Under the pieces are notes generated by a model. It did not search any database and was not told where the DNA came from. It worked only from the letters and a program-made list of their open reading frames with translations. A stretch of 64,000 bases of DNA, from NCBI RefSeq assembly GCF_009877425.1, contig NZ_WXEY01000012.1, positions 1 through 64,000 of the forward strand. Direction: 5' to 3'. The position numbers and the translations under genes are program-made. This stretch comes from Heliomicrobium undosum (GTDB taxonomy: Bacteria > Bacillota > Desulfitobacteriia > Heliobacteriales > Heliobacteriaceae). This document shows positions 28,821 through 37,332 of this stretch, in pieces (position 1 is the first letter of the stretch; the number at the start of each line of letters is the position of its first letter).

Positions 28821-30776
28821 TTGGCGCTGCCAAAAGTGATTCAAGTGGACAAAGAAAAATGCAAGCACTGTCTTGCTTGTCTGGAAGCCTGCCCGGTCAA
28901 GTTATGCAATGTCGTCGAAGCCGACCAAGTCTCCGTCATTGACGATCTTTGCATCGGCTGCGGCGAATGTGTCCGAATTTGTAACGCCAAGGGCCACAAG
29001 GCCCGGACCGGCGTTGACGATTTTCCGGAGTTTCTATCGGATCTGCAAAAGGGCATTGCCATCGGCGTGCTGATCGCGCCGGCGGCTGCCGTCAACTATC
29101 ACGGGCGGCTCCCGCAATTGATCACTGCCTTGAAACAGATGGGGGTCAAGGCAGTCATCGACGTCAGTTTCGGCGCCGAACTGACCACTTATCTCTACCT
29201 GAAGGCCTTAAAAGCGGGGGCGCGCAAGCCGATCATTGCCCAGCCTTGCCCGGCCATCGTCACCTTTATCGAGACCTACCAACCGGATTTGATTCCCTAT
29301 CTCGCCCCCACCCACTCGCCGGCGCTCGATGCCGCCGTCTGGGTGAAAGGCCGCCCCGAATTTCGAAACCTCAAGCTCGCTTTTGTTGGTCCCTGTCTGG
29401 CCAAGCGGCGCGAGTTTCACGACCCGAATACGAAAGGGATCGTTTCCTACAACGTCACCTACGCCTCCCTGGACCGCTATTTCGCCGAGAAGAGGATCGA
29501 CCTCAGCCGGCTGGCGCTGTCCGCCTTCGATTCGCCGGAGGCGGAGCGCGCCGTCGTCTATTCCCAGCCGGGCGGTTTAACAGAGACCTTTCAGCGCTTC
29601 GGCGTGCCGGTGGACCGAGCCGACATCCCCCGCGTCGAAGGGGCCGGAGAAGTCTACAGCGAGTACATCCCTATGCTGAAGGAGGATATCCGGCGCGGCC
29701 AGGCGCCCGTTCTGGTCGACATCCTCAACTGCCTCCACGGCTGCAATGTCGGTCCGGCGACCACCCACCACTTGACGCGCTACCAGGTCGATCGGGTCAT
29801 GGACGAGCGAAAAAAGGCGCAAGTGGAAAAACATAAACAGAAAAAAAGCGGGCTCTTTTCCAAGGGAAAAGAGCCCTTTGAGCAGGTCTATGCCGAACTG
29901 GAGCGCAGCGGACTCGATTTCTCCCGCGCCTACACCGATCGCTCCGCCCTTTGCCGTTCCGCTGAACCGAGGCGGGAAGAGGCGGAACGGATTTGGGAAA
30001 ACCTGCATAAGCCCACGGAAGAGGAACGCAAAATCAACTGCCAGTGCTGTGGTTACGGCACTTGTGCTGAGATGATGCGGGCGATTTTTAGCCAACGCAA
30101 CCGCGTCGACAGCTGCAAGTATTACCTGATCAAAGAAAACGAACTGAACCTGTCCCGGAAGACGCAGGAGGCGGAAGCGGCGGAGCGGTGGGCCAGTCTG
30201 AGCGAGCAGGAGAAGCTGCGGGTCCAGGAGACCTATGAACGGTTGATCGTGCTGAACAAGCAGGTGGCCGACACGGTGGCCCAGATCGGCGCCACCAACG
30301 ACGATCTCTCCCACAGCTTCCAGACGATCATCCAGGGCGCCACGGAGATGGTCGATGAGATGACCCGTTTGTCGGAGGACTCGGGCCGGATCCGCGGTTT
30401 CAGCAAAGACTCGGCGGAGATCATCGATCAGATCCAGAACATCGCCGCCCAGACAAACCTGCTGGCCCTCAACGCCGCCATCGAGGCGGCCCGGGCGGGC
30501 GATAGCGGACGCGGCTTTGCCGTCGTGGCTGACGAGGTGAAAAAACTGGCCCACCAGTCCGCTTCCGGGACCGACCGGATCCGCGAATTCATCAGCGCCA
30601 TCGCCGACGAGTCGGGATCCCTCGATCATAAGACGGCCCACGCCCTAGAAGTGTCTCAGCGGATCACCGTCGCCATAGAGCATACAGCGGAAATCCTCAA
30701 GCGGCAATCGCGCGAACTGGCCGACGAGGCCGACAAGTTGAAGTCCATGCGAGAGGAAAGCGGCAGAAAGCAATAA
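28821..30776 (+). CDS. Soluble ferredoxin - [FeFe]-hydrogenase-like - chemoreceptor fusion
   Basis: 651 residues, no membrane helix. Residues 1-60: two [4Fe-4S] ferredoxin motifs (Cys14/17/20/24; [13 protein letters not shown]). Residues about 75-360: H-cluster domain keeping the four cubane cysteines: Cys143 (QPCPAI), Cys192 ([10 protein letters not shown]), Cys304 and Cys308 (NCLHGC). The first Cys of the catalytic TSCCP motif, the proton-transfer residue, is Pro here. Residues about 395-440: an extra Fe-S motif (CQCCGYGTC). Residues about 450-650: a short MCP signalling domain ([17 protein letters not shown]). This fits sensory (HydS-type, group C/D) hydrogenase homologues: it probably reports H2 or redox state to CheA/CheW. 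TTG at 28821 follows GGGAGGGG. Flanked by terminators, so monocistronic. Confidence 0.88.
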   Translation: MALPKVIQVDKEKCKHCLACLEACPVKLCNVVEADQVSVIDDLCIGCGECVRICNAKGHKARTGVDDFPEFLSDLQKGIAIGVLIAPAAAVNYHGRLPQLITALKQMGVKAVIDVSFGAELTTYLYLKALKAGARKPIIAQPCPAIVTFIETYQPDLIPYLAPTHSPALDAAVWVKGRPEFRNLKLAFVGPCLAKRREFHDPNTKGIVSYNVTYASLDRYFAEKRIDLSRLALSAFDSPEAERAVVYSQPGGLTETFQRFGVPVDRADIPRVEGAGEVYSEYIPMLKEDIRRGQAPVLVDILNCLHGCNVGPATTHHLTRYQVDRVMDERKKAQVEKHKQKKSGLFSKGKEPFEQVYAELERSGLDFSRAYTDRSALCRSAEPRREEAERIWENLHKPTEEERKINCQCCGYGTCAEMMRAIFSQRNRVDSCKYYLIKENELNLSRKTQEAEAAERWASLSEQEKLRVQETYERLIVLNKQVADTVAQIGATNDDLSHSFQTIIQGATEMVDEMTRLSEDSGRIRGFSKDSAEIIDQIQNIAAQTNLLALNAAIEAARAGDSGRGFAVVADEVKKLAHQSASGTDRIREFISAIADESGSLDHKTAHALEVSQRITVAIEHTAEILKRQSRELADEADKLKSMREESGRKQ

Positions 30777-30799
30777 AAAAACGCCGGCAGCGCCGGCGG

Positions 30800-30836
30800 G
30801 GCGGGCAGGAACGTAACGTTCCCGCCCGTTTTTTGA
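30800..30836. terminator. Terminator between the fusion gene and the minus-strand ABC operon
   Basis: CGGGCAGGAACGT / ACGTTCCCGCCCG stem followed by TTTTTT on the plus strand. It may also serve the permease gene ending at 30849 on the other strand. Confidence 0.8.
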
Positions 30837-30848
30837 TTTTGGCGGACA

Positions 30849-31712
30849 TCACAAGTCTTTGCGATCAAAGACCCGGATCGCCAGCCAGAGCGAAGCGACG
30901 ATATAGAGGCCCACATAGGCCAGCATCAGGTTGCTCGGCGGCGCCGTGACGCCGAAGGGGCCTGCCGCCAGGGAGGCCAGCGGGTTGGTGTCGCCGCCGC
31001 CGACGATGTTCATCAATTTGCGAAAGAGGGTGTCGCTGGGGATGATCAGGCTGACAGCGATGCCCGTATTGATGAGGTCGCCGCGGTTGATCAGACCGCC
31101 GATCTGTTCGAGGAAACCGCCGATGACGGACAGGGCGTACAGCATGACGGAAACGATGCCGGCGGTGAGGGTGCGAAAGAGGGTGCTGAACAGCAGCGCT
31201 ACGGCCAGGAGCAACAACGGCTGGAGGAGGAAGACGGCGGCTCCCGCCAGCAGGCTGCCGGTGTTCAGCGCCGTGAGCGCCGAATGGTTGTAGTGGCCGT
31301 TGAGGAGCATGATGCCGGCGTAGAGGAGCAGGGCGTAGACGGTCAGCAGGATGCCGTAGCCGAGGAACTTGCCGAGGACGATCTCCCGCCGCCGCATCGG
31401 TTTGGACACGATGGCCTGGAGCAGGCCGTTTTCGATCTCCGAGGCGATGGAGCCGACACTGGCCAACAACGCCAGCAGCGCCAGGAGAAAAGAGGAGAAG
31501 TAGAGGCCGGCGCCCAGAAGTTGCTGGCCCATGACTTGCCGGGCAATCAGTTGGACGCTGCCGGGGACCGACTGTATTTTGGCGAATTCTTTGGCGAAGA
31601 GGTGCAACGCGGCGCCGTAGAGGGCGAGAAAGACAGCCGAGAGCAGGAGGGTGAGCAGGAAGATCCGTTTTTTAGACGCCTCCTGGAAGGTGAGGCGGGC
31701 AATGGCGAACAG
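30849..31712 (-). CDS. ABC-2 type transporter permease
   Basis: 287 residues with six membrane helices; Leu/Ala-rich, with an amphipathic start (FAIARLTFQEASKKRIF) typical of ABC-2 permeases, EIENGLLQAIVSKPMRRREIVLGKFLGY, and a C-terminal helix. Start: the only candidate giving the complete first helix is CTG at 31712, seven bases after AGGAGGG; the next possible start (TTG at 31607) would delete that helix. The gene begins 12 nt after the ATPase stop. Together they form an exporter controlled by the sigma/anti-sigma pair upstream (inference from context). Confidence 0.85.
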   Translation of the reverse strand: MFAIARLTFQEASKKRIFLLTLLLSAVFLALYGAALHLFAKEFAKIQSVPGSVQLIARQVMGQQLLGAGLYFSSFLLALLALLASVGSIASEIENGLLQAIVSKPMRRREIVLGKFLGYGILLTVYALLLYAGIMLLNGHYNHSALTALNTGSLLAGAAVFLLQPLLLLAVALLFSTLFRTLTAGIVSVMLYALSVIGGFLEQIGGLINRGDLINTGIAVSLIIPSDTLFRKLMNIVGGGDTNPLASLAAGPFGVTAPPSNLMLAYVGLYIVASLWLAIRVFDRKDL

Positions 31713-31724
31713 GTCTGATCCCTC

Positions 31725-32675
31725 CTAACCGTCGGCGATGGTTTCGAGAAACAGTTCTTCGAGGGAACCGGCCAGGGGGGCCACCTCATGGATGGGGATG
31801 CCCGAGTGAACGAGCGCCTCCACCAACCGGGGGATGTCGGGTGTTCCTTCCTCCCAGGTGAAGACCCACTCCGTGCGAGGCGTTTTGTCCAGTCCGGCGG
31901 ACAAAGGTGTCTCCCGCGTCAGGGAGACGCCGGAAAGGGCAGGTATCCGCGCCAGGTCAAAAGGTGTCCTGCAGCAGTCTGCGTTGACGACGACCCGCGC
32001 CTGCCGCAGCGGCCCGGCCAGTTCCCGCCAGTCGCCCTGGAAGAGCAGCCGGCCCTGTTTGATGATGGCGATGCGGTCACAGACCGTCTCCAGTTCGCTC
32101 AGGAGGTGGCTGTTAAGGAAGACCGTCTTGCCCTGGGCGCGCAGTTGGACGAGAAGGTCGCGGACCTCCTTGCGCCCGATGGGGTCGAGGGCCGATGTGG
32201 GTTCATCGAGGAAGATCAGTTCTGGGTCGGGCAGAAGGGCGCAGGCGAGGCCGATGCGCTGCTGCATGCCCTTGCTGTACTCACCGACACGCTTGCGCCC
32301 CTGTTCCCCCAGACCGACCATTTCCAAGACGACGGGGAGCCGCGCCGATGTCTCTTGCGCCGAGAGGCCGTAAAGGGAGGCGTGAAAGCGAAGCAGTTCT
32401 TCGCCGCTGAGCCAGTCGTGGTAGCGGAAGGCCTCCGGCAAAAAGCCGATCCGTTTGCGGACGGCCACCTCTTCGACGGGGCGGCCCAGCAAGTAAGCCT
32501 CACCGGCGGTCGGTTTGAGCAGGCCCACGAGCATTTTTACGAGGGTGCTCTTGCCGGCGCCGTTGGGGCCGAGGAGGCCGAAGATGGAGCCGCGGGGGAC
32601 GGCCAGGGAAATATCCCGGCAGCCCCCGCGGCCTTGATAGGTTTTCGTCAATCCGATCGTTTCAATGGCCGGCAC
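31725..32675 (-). CDS. ABC transporter ATP-binding protein
   Basis: 316 residues: Walker A GPNGAGKST, signature in EYSKGMQQRIG, Walker [14 protein letters not shown], His switch in NSHLLSE. The C-terminal about 90 residues are the extension seen in ABC-2 export ATPases (CcmA-like). Located between the anti-sigma factor and the permease on the minus strand, it is likely the energy-coupling subunit of a two-gene exporter. Substrate unknown. Confidence 0.92.
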   Translation of the reverse strand: MPAIETIGLTKTYQGRGGCRDISLAVPRGSIFGLLGPNGAGKSTLVKMLVGLLKPTAGEAYLLGRPVEEVAVRKRIGFLPEAFRYHDWLSGEELLRFHASLYGLSAQETSARLPVVLEMVGLGEQGRKRVGEYSKGMQQRIGLACALLPDPELIFLDEPTSALDPIGRKEVRDLLVQLRAQGKTVFLNSHLLSELETVCDRIAIIKQGRLLFQGDWRELAGPLRQARVVVNADCCRTPFDLARIPALSGVSLTRETPLSAGLDKTPRTEWVFTWEEGTPDIPRLVEALVHSGIPIHEVAPLAGSLEELFLETIADG

Positions 32676-32716
32676 GGGTTCACCTCATATGCTTGCCGTC
32701 GGCTGGCTGCCGGCGG

Positions 32717-33847
32717 TTATTTCAGCGAGCGGGCCACCTTCAGGAGCGTATCTTTATCGACGGGGCCGTTCATTTGATAGAGGGCGCCTTGATCCACCCA
32801 GAACAGGTGGCTGATGCCGCGCTTGTTGACGCTGTAGACGCCTTCGGCGCCGTTGATGTCGACTTTTTCGACGGAGCCGTCCACATCGGGAACGACCATG
32901 GTGTGCTGCCAGTCTTCGATGCCGGCCAACTGGGTGCGCACGTCCTGGGGCAGGAGCGGGAAGTCGAGCAGGGCCGCCCGCAGGTCGCGCGGATTGACGC
33001 CGGCGGGAACGGTCAGTTCCGGGCTGGAGAACTGGCTCAGGTTGATGCGGCTGTGATTCCCCTCGTGGACGAAGGCGTTCCGCGCGCTGGCGGGGATGCG
33101 CAAGCCGAAGGCTTTGCCTTGCAGGCTCTCCGGCAGCAGAGTGGTCGCCCCCATCCCTTTCAGCAGGTTGTTCACCTGAGCCACATCGAGGCGGAACTCG
33201 GAACGTCCCTCGGAAGAGACGGCCACTTCGATGGGACGGTTGAAACCGTCAGGCAGGAAGGCAGGCTGCTTGAAGGCGAAGGGCAGCAGTTCGGTTGCTT
33301 TGGCGGGAGAGACTCGGTTCTCTTCCGGTTTTTTCAGGACATCGACCTGGCCGAACTGCTTCAGGTCGACCTGACCGACCTTGGACTTGACCGCCTGGGC
33401 CATGTCGTTAATCTGTTCCGGCGAGACCTGAACGACCTGCAGTTTCTGCACCCGGAAGAGGGAGAGGAAATCGGCGACAGCCTGTTGCACCGGGGCGACC
33501 GTCAGAGCGCCTGTCACCAGGGCGGCGGCTGCGGCAACGCTCAGCCATTTTTTCCATTGTGTTGTCATCATGGTTCCTCCTTGTTTGTCCTTGGGAAGGG
33601 GAGCGCGGAGCTTGTCGGGTTGGAAGGGCGGGAGGGCGGTCGCCGGCGGGAAGGGGGCCTCGGTCTCGATTACCTGTTGGTAAGCGGTCACCTGCCGGTT
33701 CGACCAATGTTCCAGTTCCGTCAGTTCTGACAGCGTGGCGGCGCAAGGGGCGCAGGTGTCCAGGTGGCGTTGCAGTTCTTCTTTTTCGGCAGCGGATACT
33801 TCATTGTCCAGGAAAGCCTGCCAGGTTCCCTGATCACGGCAGTTCAT
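32717..33847 (-). CDS. Membrane-anchored anti-sigma factor (zinc-finger HC2)
   Basis: 376 residues. The N-terminal zinc-binding anti-sigma domain has His and Cys in HLDTCAPC. A membrane helix near 95-120 (WLSVAAAAALVTGALTV) and a large extracellular domain (about 130-376) follow. It overlaps the sigma factor gene by 4 nt, the usual sign of a cognate pair. Release of the sigma factor would need regulated proteolysis or an envelope signal. RsiW-like in layout, but the outer domain is not one I can name with confidence. Confidence 0.85.
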   Translation of the reverse strand: MNCRDQGTWQAFLDNEVSAAEKEELQRHLDTCAPCAATLSELTELEHWSNRQVTAYQQVIETEAPFPPATALPPFQPDKLRAPLPKDKQGGTMMTTQWKKWLSVAAAAALVTGALTVAPVQQAVADFLSLFRVQKLQVVQVSPEQINDMAQAVKSKVGQVDLKQFGQVDVLKKPEENRVSPAKATELLPFAFKQPAFLPDGFNRPIEVAVSSEGRSEFRLDVAQVNNLLKGMGATTLLPESLQGKAFGLRIPASARNAFVHEGNHSRINLSQFSSPELTVPAGVNPRDLRAALLDFPLLPQDVRTQLAGIEDWQHTMVVPDVDGSVEKVDINGAEGVYSVNKRGISHLFWVDQGALYQMNGPVDKDTLLKVARSLK

Positions 33848-34380
33848 CGGATCACCCCCCCTTTGTGCGGCTGGTTGCGGAGCAGTTGTTCGTAGGCCTT
33901 TTTGAATCGCTCGCGGGCGCGAATGAGCACCGTGCCCACGGAACTGCGGCCGATCTCGGTTGCAGCGGCGATCTCATCGTAACTGAATCCGGAGAACTTG
34001 AGCAGCAGGACGAGGCGGTCTCTCGATTGCAGCCGGTCGAGGGCCAGGCGGGTGAGGCGCGCCTCCTCCCGCTCCAGCACCACCTGTTCCGCCGACAGCG
34101 CCGTTGTGGCCGACATCTCGGCGGCGGTCCGGAGAAAAACCTTTTCCTCGCGCTGCCGGCGGCTGCCCTCGCTGCGCAGGTGGCTGTAGCAGAGGTTGCT
34201 GATCACCTTGCTCAGCCAGGCGGCGGGGTGCTCCACCGTGTCGAGGCCGGTTCGATGCAACCGCAGGAAGGCCTCCTGGACGAGATCCTCCGCAGCGGCA
34301 GGGTCCCCCAAAAGGAAGGTGGCCTGGCGACCCAACTTGGGCGCCATTTCCCGATACAGTTGTTGAAAACGCTGTTCCAT
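33844..34380 (-). CDS. ECF-type RNA polymerase sigma factor
   Basis: 178 residues. Region 2 (LVQEAFLRLHRTG, AWLSKVISNLCYSHLRS) and region 4 (LLLKFSGFSYDEIAAATEIGRSSVGTVLIRARERFKK) are clear. ATG at 34380 preceded by GGTGAGA; a longer open frame upstream is non-coding. First gene of a minus-strand unit with anti-sigma factor, ABC ATPase and permease, probably autoregulated. Confidence 0.92.
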   Translation of the reverse strand: MEQRFQQLYREMAPKLGRQATFLLGDPAAAEDLVQEAFLRLHRTGLDTVEHPAAWLSKVISNLCYSHLRSEGSRRQREEKVFLRTAAEMSATTALSAEQVVLEREEARLTRLALDRLQSRDRLVLLLKFSGFSYDEIAAATEIGRSSVGTVLIRARERFKKAYEQLLRNQPHKGGVIR

Positions 34381-34633
34381 ATTCTCACCGTATATCGGCG
34401 TTGAAATGGCGATGGGATGGCCGTCTATGCTCTTCTCCCCCTTATAGCCGTTGCGCAACGGTCCCTTTTGGGTTTCCATAGTAGAGACGGCGTCGGGAGC
34501 GAAAAGGTGACAGGATGAGATGAGACTTTTTCGTGCGTCAGAGATTACAATAACAAGAAGAAGGCCCTTCGGACAAGCCGGAAAGGCATGGGATAAGCAG
34601 AATAAGCAGAAGAACATGAACGGAGGATGTGGC

Positions 34634-34888
34634 ATGTTGGAAAAAGAGATGCGCATGCGATCGATCACGAAACGGGAGCTTGGCCAATGCCTCGTCGAGC
34701 TTGGCGGGGTGGAGCAGTCGCAGGGGCGCTTCGAGGGTGAGGGTTGGCGCGTCGACTTGGGCGCGGAACGGAAGGTCTCCATCGGCGCCTTCCGCCTGCC
34801 GGAGATCGTGGTGACCATCCGGGCTGAACCGGATGTCTTTGAACGTTTCCTGGCGAGGTTCCGACTGAAGACGCTGCGCGGCGGGTAG
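34634..34888 (+). CDS. Small hypothetical protein (84 aa)
   Basis: 84 residues, basic and beta-rich in the second half (FEGEGWRVDLGAERKVSIGAFRLPEIVVTIRAEP). ATG at 34634 follows GGAGG at seven bases. It points the opposite way to the genes on both sides. No family recognised. Confidence 0.55.
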   Translation: MLEKEMRMRSITKRELGQCLVELGGVEQSQGRFEGEGWRVDLGAERKVSIGAFRLPEIVVTIRAEPDVFERFLARFRLKTLRGG

Positions 34889-34921
34889 CGATTCACCTGG
34901 GCTGACGCATATGGCTGGCAG

Positions 34922-36349
34922 CTACTCTTTTCCATCGGCGTAGGGCTTGATGGACATGAGCATGTTTTCCTTCATCCGCCCGTACAGATTTTTTCGGACG
35001 GGCGGAAAGAGGGAGAGGAATGACAAAAAGGCCTGAAAGGATCGGTTGCCGAGTTCCTTGTGAGGATAATCGTAGAGGCCGTTGCGGCGGAAAAAGCGAT
35101 GGTCGGCGGCAAAAATGCCCCGCAACCGGTAGACAAGATCCCGGAAGATCAGCCGCCCGCCTGTCCCCCAGAAAGGCGCCGGCGCCTGGGCGCGGGCGTC
35201 GATGGAGCGAATCATCCGTTCAGCTAGGGCCACCAGGAGGGCGGCAGCCCTTTCGGGCTCCTCGTCGGTGACGATACCGACGTGATGGCCCCCGCTGACC
35301 TGGGCGTAGGCTTCCAGTATGATCTGGAGGTTCGGCAATGCGCGAAGGGGACCCGAGATTATGTAGGCGATCTGTTTTCCCTCGTAACCTTTGATGTGTC
35401 CGTAGACGAAGCTGCGATCTAAATAGCGTTTCCAGCGGGAAGAGAGGAAGCGGTCCACAATCGCGCCGGCGAAGACGACCGCATCGGACGGCGCCACGAT
35501 GGTGTCTAGGATCCTTTGCACGTCATCATTGTAGACGCAGCGGTTGTCATAGCCGCAGTGCAGGCAGCCCAGGCATCCCCCCTGGATGGCCAACTCCTGA
35601 AGGTCGACGATCTGTACCGGTTCCGGAAAATGCCCGGCAAAGGCGTCAACCATGGCGCCCAGGTTGCCTTCCTTCCCGTCGGTGAGGATGACGATGCGGC
35701 GGGTTTCGGTCCTGGGCGCGCGAGGAAGCGTGTTGGACGCCTGGGGAGGCGGATCCGCCTGGGAAAGCGCGTCAGCATTGGAAAGCGCGCCTGGGAATGC
35801 GTGGTGGCAGGGGGGGCGCCCCGCAGGCAGCGGCTCGTACCGGCGGGCCACCGGGACGCTCGTTTCGGCGGCGCGGAGGAATTCGCCGGCGAAAAAGAGC
35901 AGGTTCCGGCGGTGTTCCTCGCGGGCCAGATCGTTCATTTCCGCTAAAAACTCTCCCGTGTACGCCATGCCCCAGTCGTCACAGATCCCATGGAGGTATT
36001 CTGCGGCGGTGTTATCAAAGAAATGGACCGACGTGAGCAGAACGGCGGCGTATTTTTCGCGAAAAATTTCTGTAACGCCCCGTTCCCCGGCGAGTTCGAT
36101 AAACCGTTTCAACTGGGAAGGCACGAGATAGTAGTAAACGGGAGAGGCCCACAGGACGGCCTTCGATGCGGCGATGGCGTTGACAACCCCTTGCCAGGCC
36201 TTGGGATCCTTCTCAAGCCGTTGGATGTCTCGGGAGATATGGAGGATCTCCCACTCATGATCGGGGAGAATCCGTTCGAGGTAGCGGACGTACTGCAGGG
36301 TGATGCTGAGTTCCCCTTTGGGGCTCCCGCTGAGGACGGCAATTTTCAT
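34922..36349 (-). CDS. Tandem flavodoxin-like NAD(P)H-dependent oxidoreductase
   Basis: 475 residues containing two flavodoxin-fold halves. N-terminal half (about 1-175): AVLSGSPKGE phosphate loop and ASPVYYYLVPSQLKRFIE. After a Pro/Ala-rich linker (about 178-215), the second half: VILTDGKEGNLGAM, then a Cys cluster GGCLGCLHCGYDNRCVYNDD, as in iron-sulfur flavoprotein-like NADPH-FMN reductases. The second half may carry an Fe-S cluster with FMN. The C-terminal about 100 residues are helical. Fusion of two such domains is uncommon. Substrate unknown. Confidence 0.8.
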   Translation of the reverse strand: MKIAVLSGSPKGELSITLQYVRYLERILPDHEWEILHISRDIQRLEKDPKAWQGVVNAIAASKAVLWASPVYYYLVPSQLKRFIELAGERGVTEIFREKYAAVLLTSVHFFDNTAAEYLHGICDDWGMAYTGEFLAEMNDLAREEHRRNLLFFAGEFLRAAETSVPVARRYEPLPAGRPPCHHAFPGALSNADALSQADPPPQASNTLPRAPRTETRRIVILTDGKEGNLGAMVDAFAGHFPEPVQIVDLQELAIQGGCLGCLHCGYDNRCVYNDDVQRILDTIVAPSDAVVFAGAIVDRFLSSRWKRYLDRSFVYGHIKGYEGKQIAYIISGPLRALPNLQIILEAYAQVSGGHHVGIVTDEEPERAAALLVALAERMIRSIDARAQAPAPFWGTGGRLIFRDLVYRLRGIFAADHRFFRRNGLYDYPHKELGNRSFQAFLSFLSLFPPVRKNLYGRMKENMLMSIKPYADGKE

Positions 36350-36376
36350 AAAAACAGCCTCCTTGGAAAAAATGGA

Positions 36377-36415
36377 ACACCCGTAGCCTCTCTTTCGCGG
36401 CGACGGGTGTTTTTC
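36377..36415. terminator. Hairpin between flavodoxin-like and CBS genes
   Basis: ACACCCGT / ACGGGTGT stem with T-rich tails on both strands. It probably ends the CBS-protein transcript on the minus strand. Confidence 0.5.
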
Positions 36416-36482
36416 CTCTTATTGTATTGCTGATGGATTTTTTCCATGCGGGCCAGCGCTGGTCAGCGCCATATCGCCCCGG

Positions 36483-36923
36483 TCACCCCCGGGTTGCGGC
36501 GACCCGGACAGCCGGTCGTCCCGCTTGCAGCAGACCTGCGCAGTATTCGATGATCTCCCGGCGGCGGACGATGCCGATGAAGACGCCGCGGTCATCGAGG
36601 ACAGGGACAAAGTTCTGTTCGCTGGCCAGCGAGATCAGTTCCTCCATCTCAGCGTAAATGTGCACCGGCTTGATGTTCATCCGCCGCGGCACATCGTTGA
36701 GGGAGACCTTGTGCATGTTGTCGAAGCTTAGGCCCGGCGTATTCTTCCATTTCCAGAGGAGATCGCCCTCGGTGAGGGTGCCCACATACCTCCCCTGGCT
36801 GTCGATGAGGGGGACGGCGGTATAGCGATGGTATTCCATCTTTTCCGCCGCCTGCCGCATGGTGGCGTGGATGGGGAGATGGATCACATCCTTCTTGGGG
36901 ATAAGAAAAAAAGCGATGTTCAC
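36483..36923 (-). CDS. Two-CBS-domain protein
   Basis: 146 residues made almost entirely of a CBS pair: MRQAAEKMEYHRYTAVPLIDSQGRYVGTLTEGDLL and EELISLASEQNFVPVLDDRGVFIGIVRRREII. Such pairs bind adenosine nucleotides and act as energy or ligand sensors. No attached output domain, so it probably works on a partner protein. Confidence 0.88.
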   Translation of the reverse strand: MNIAFFLIPKKDVIHLPIHATMRQAAEKMEYHRYTAVPLIDSQGRYVGTLTEGDLLWKWKNTPGLSFDNMHKVSLNDVPRRMNIKPVHIYAEMEELISLASEQNFVPVLDDRGVFIGIVRRREIIEYCAGLLQAGRPAVRVAATRG

Positions 36924-37332
36924 GTCCGGTTTCTTCCTTTCTCCAGCGACGCTTACGTGTTTAGCTGACGGGTTCGGGCCGCGGAGTTGTGAAAATTAAG
37001 ACTATTTCCTGGATTTGTATTGGAACCATTCTCACAAGGAGATCATACACTGCTGCGCCACTTTTGTAAAACCCTTGATTCCGGCGAAAGTGTTCTTTAT
37101 CACGGGCTTCCCTTGTGATTTCTATTGTTTTTATGTTAAGGATTTGTTTTTTGTTCGGAGGAAAACAAGGCGGCGCCGTCGAACGTAAAGGTCAGCTTTA
37201 AACGGAAGAAAATGGGCATCAAAATAATATTTTGGTGTGTAATCGAACATTCTCGTCCGGGGGGCGTCGACGTCGCTTGCTCTGTTGGCGAACCGTCTGG
37301 CCGGAATATAGGAGAAATGGGGGCGGGCGCTA
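36924..37332. other. Gene-free divergent interval, nothing assignable
   Basis: 409 nt between the divergent CBS and HD-GYP genes. There are short AT-rich stretches near 37000-37150 suitable for promoters and a GC-rich segment from 37250. I found no recognisable riboswitch, RNA or small gene. Confidence 0.4.
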
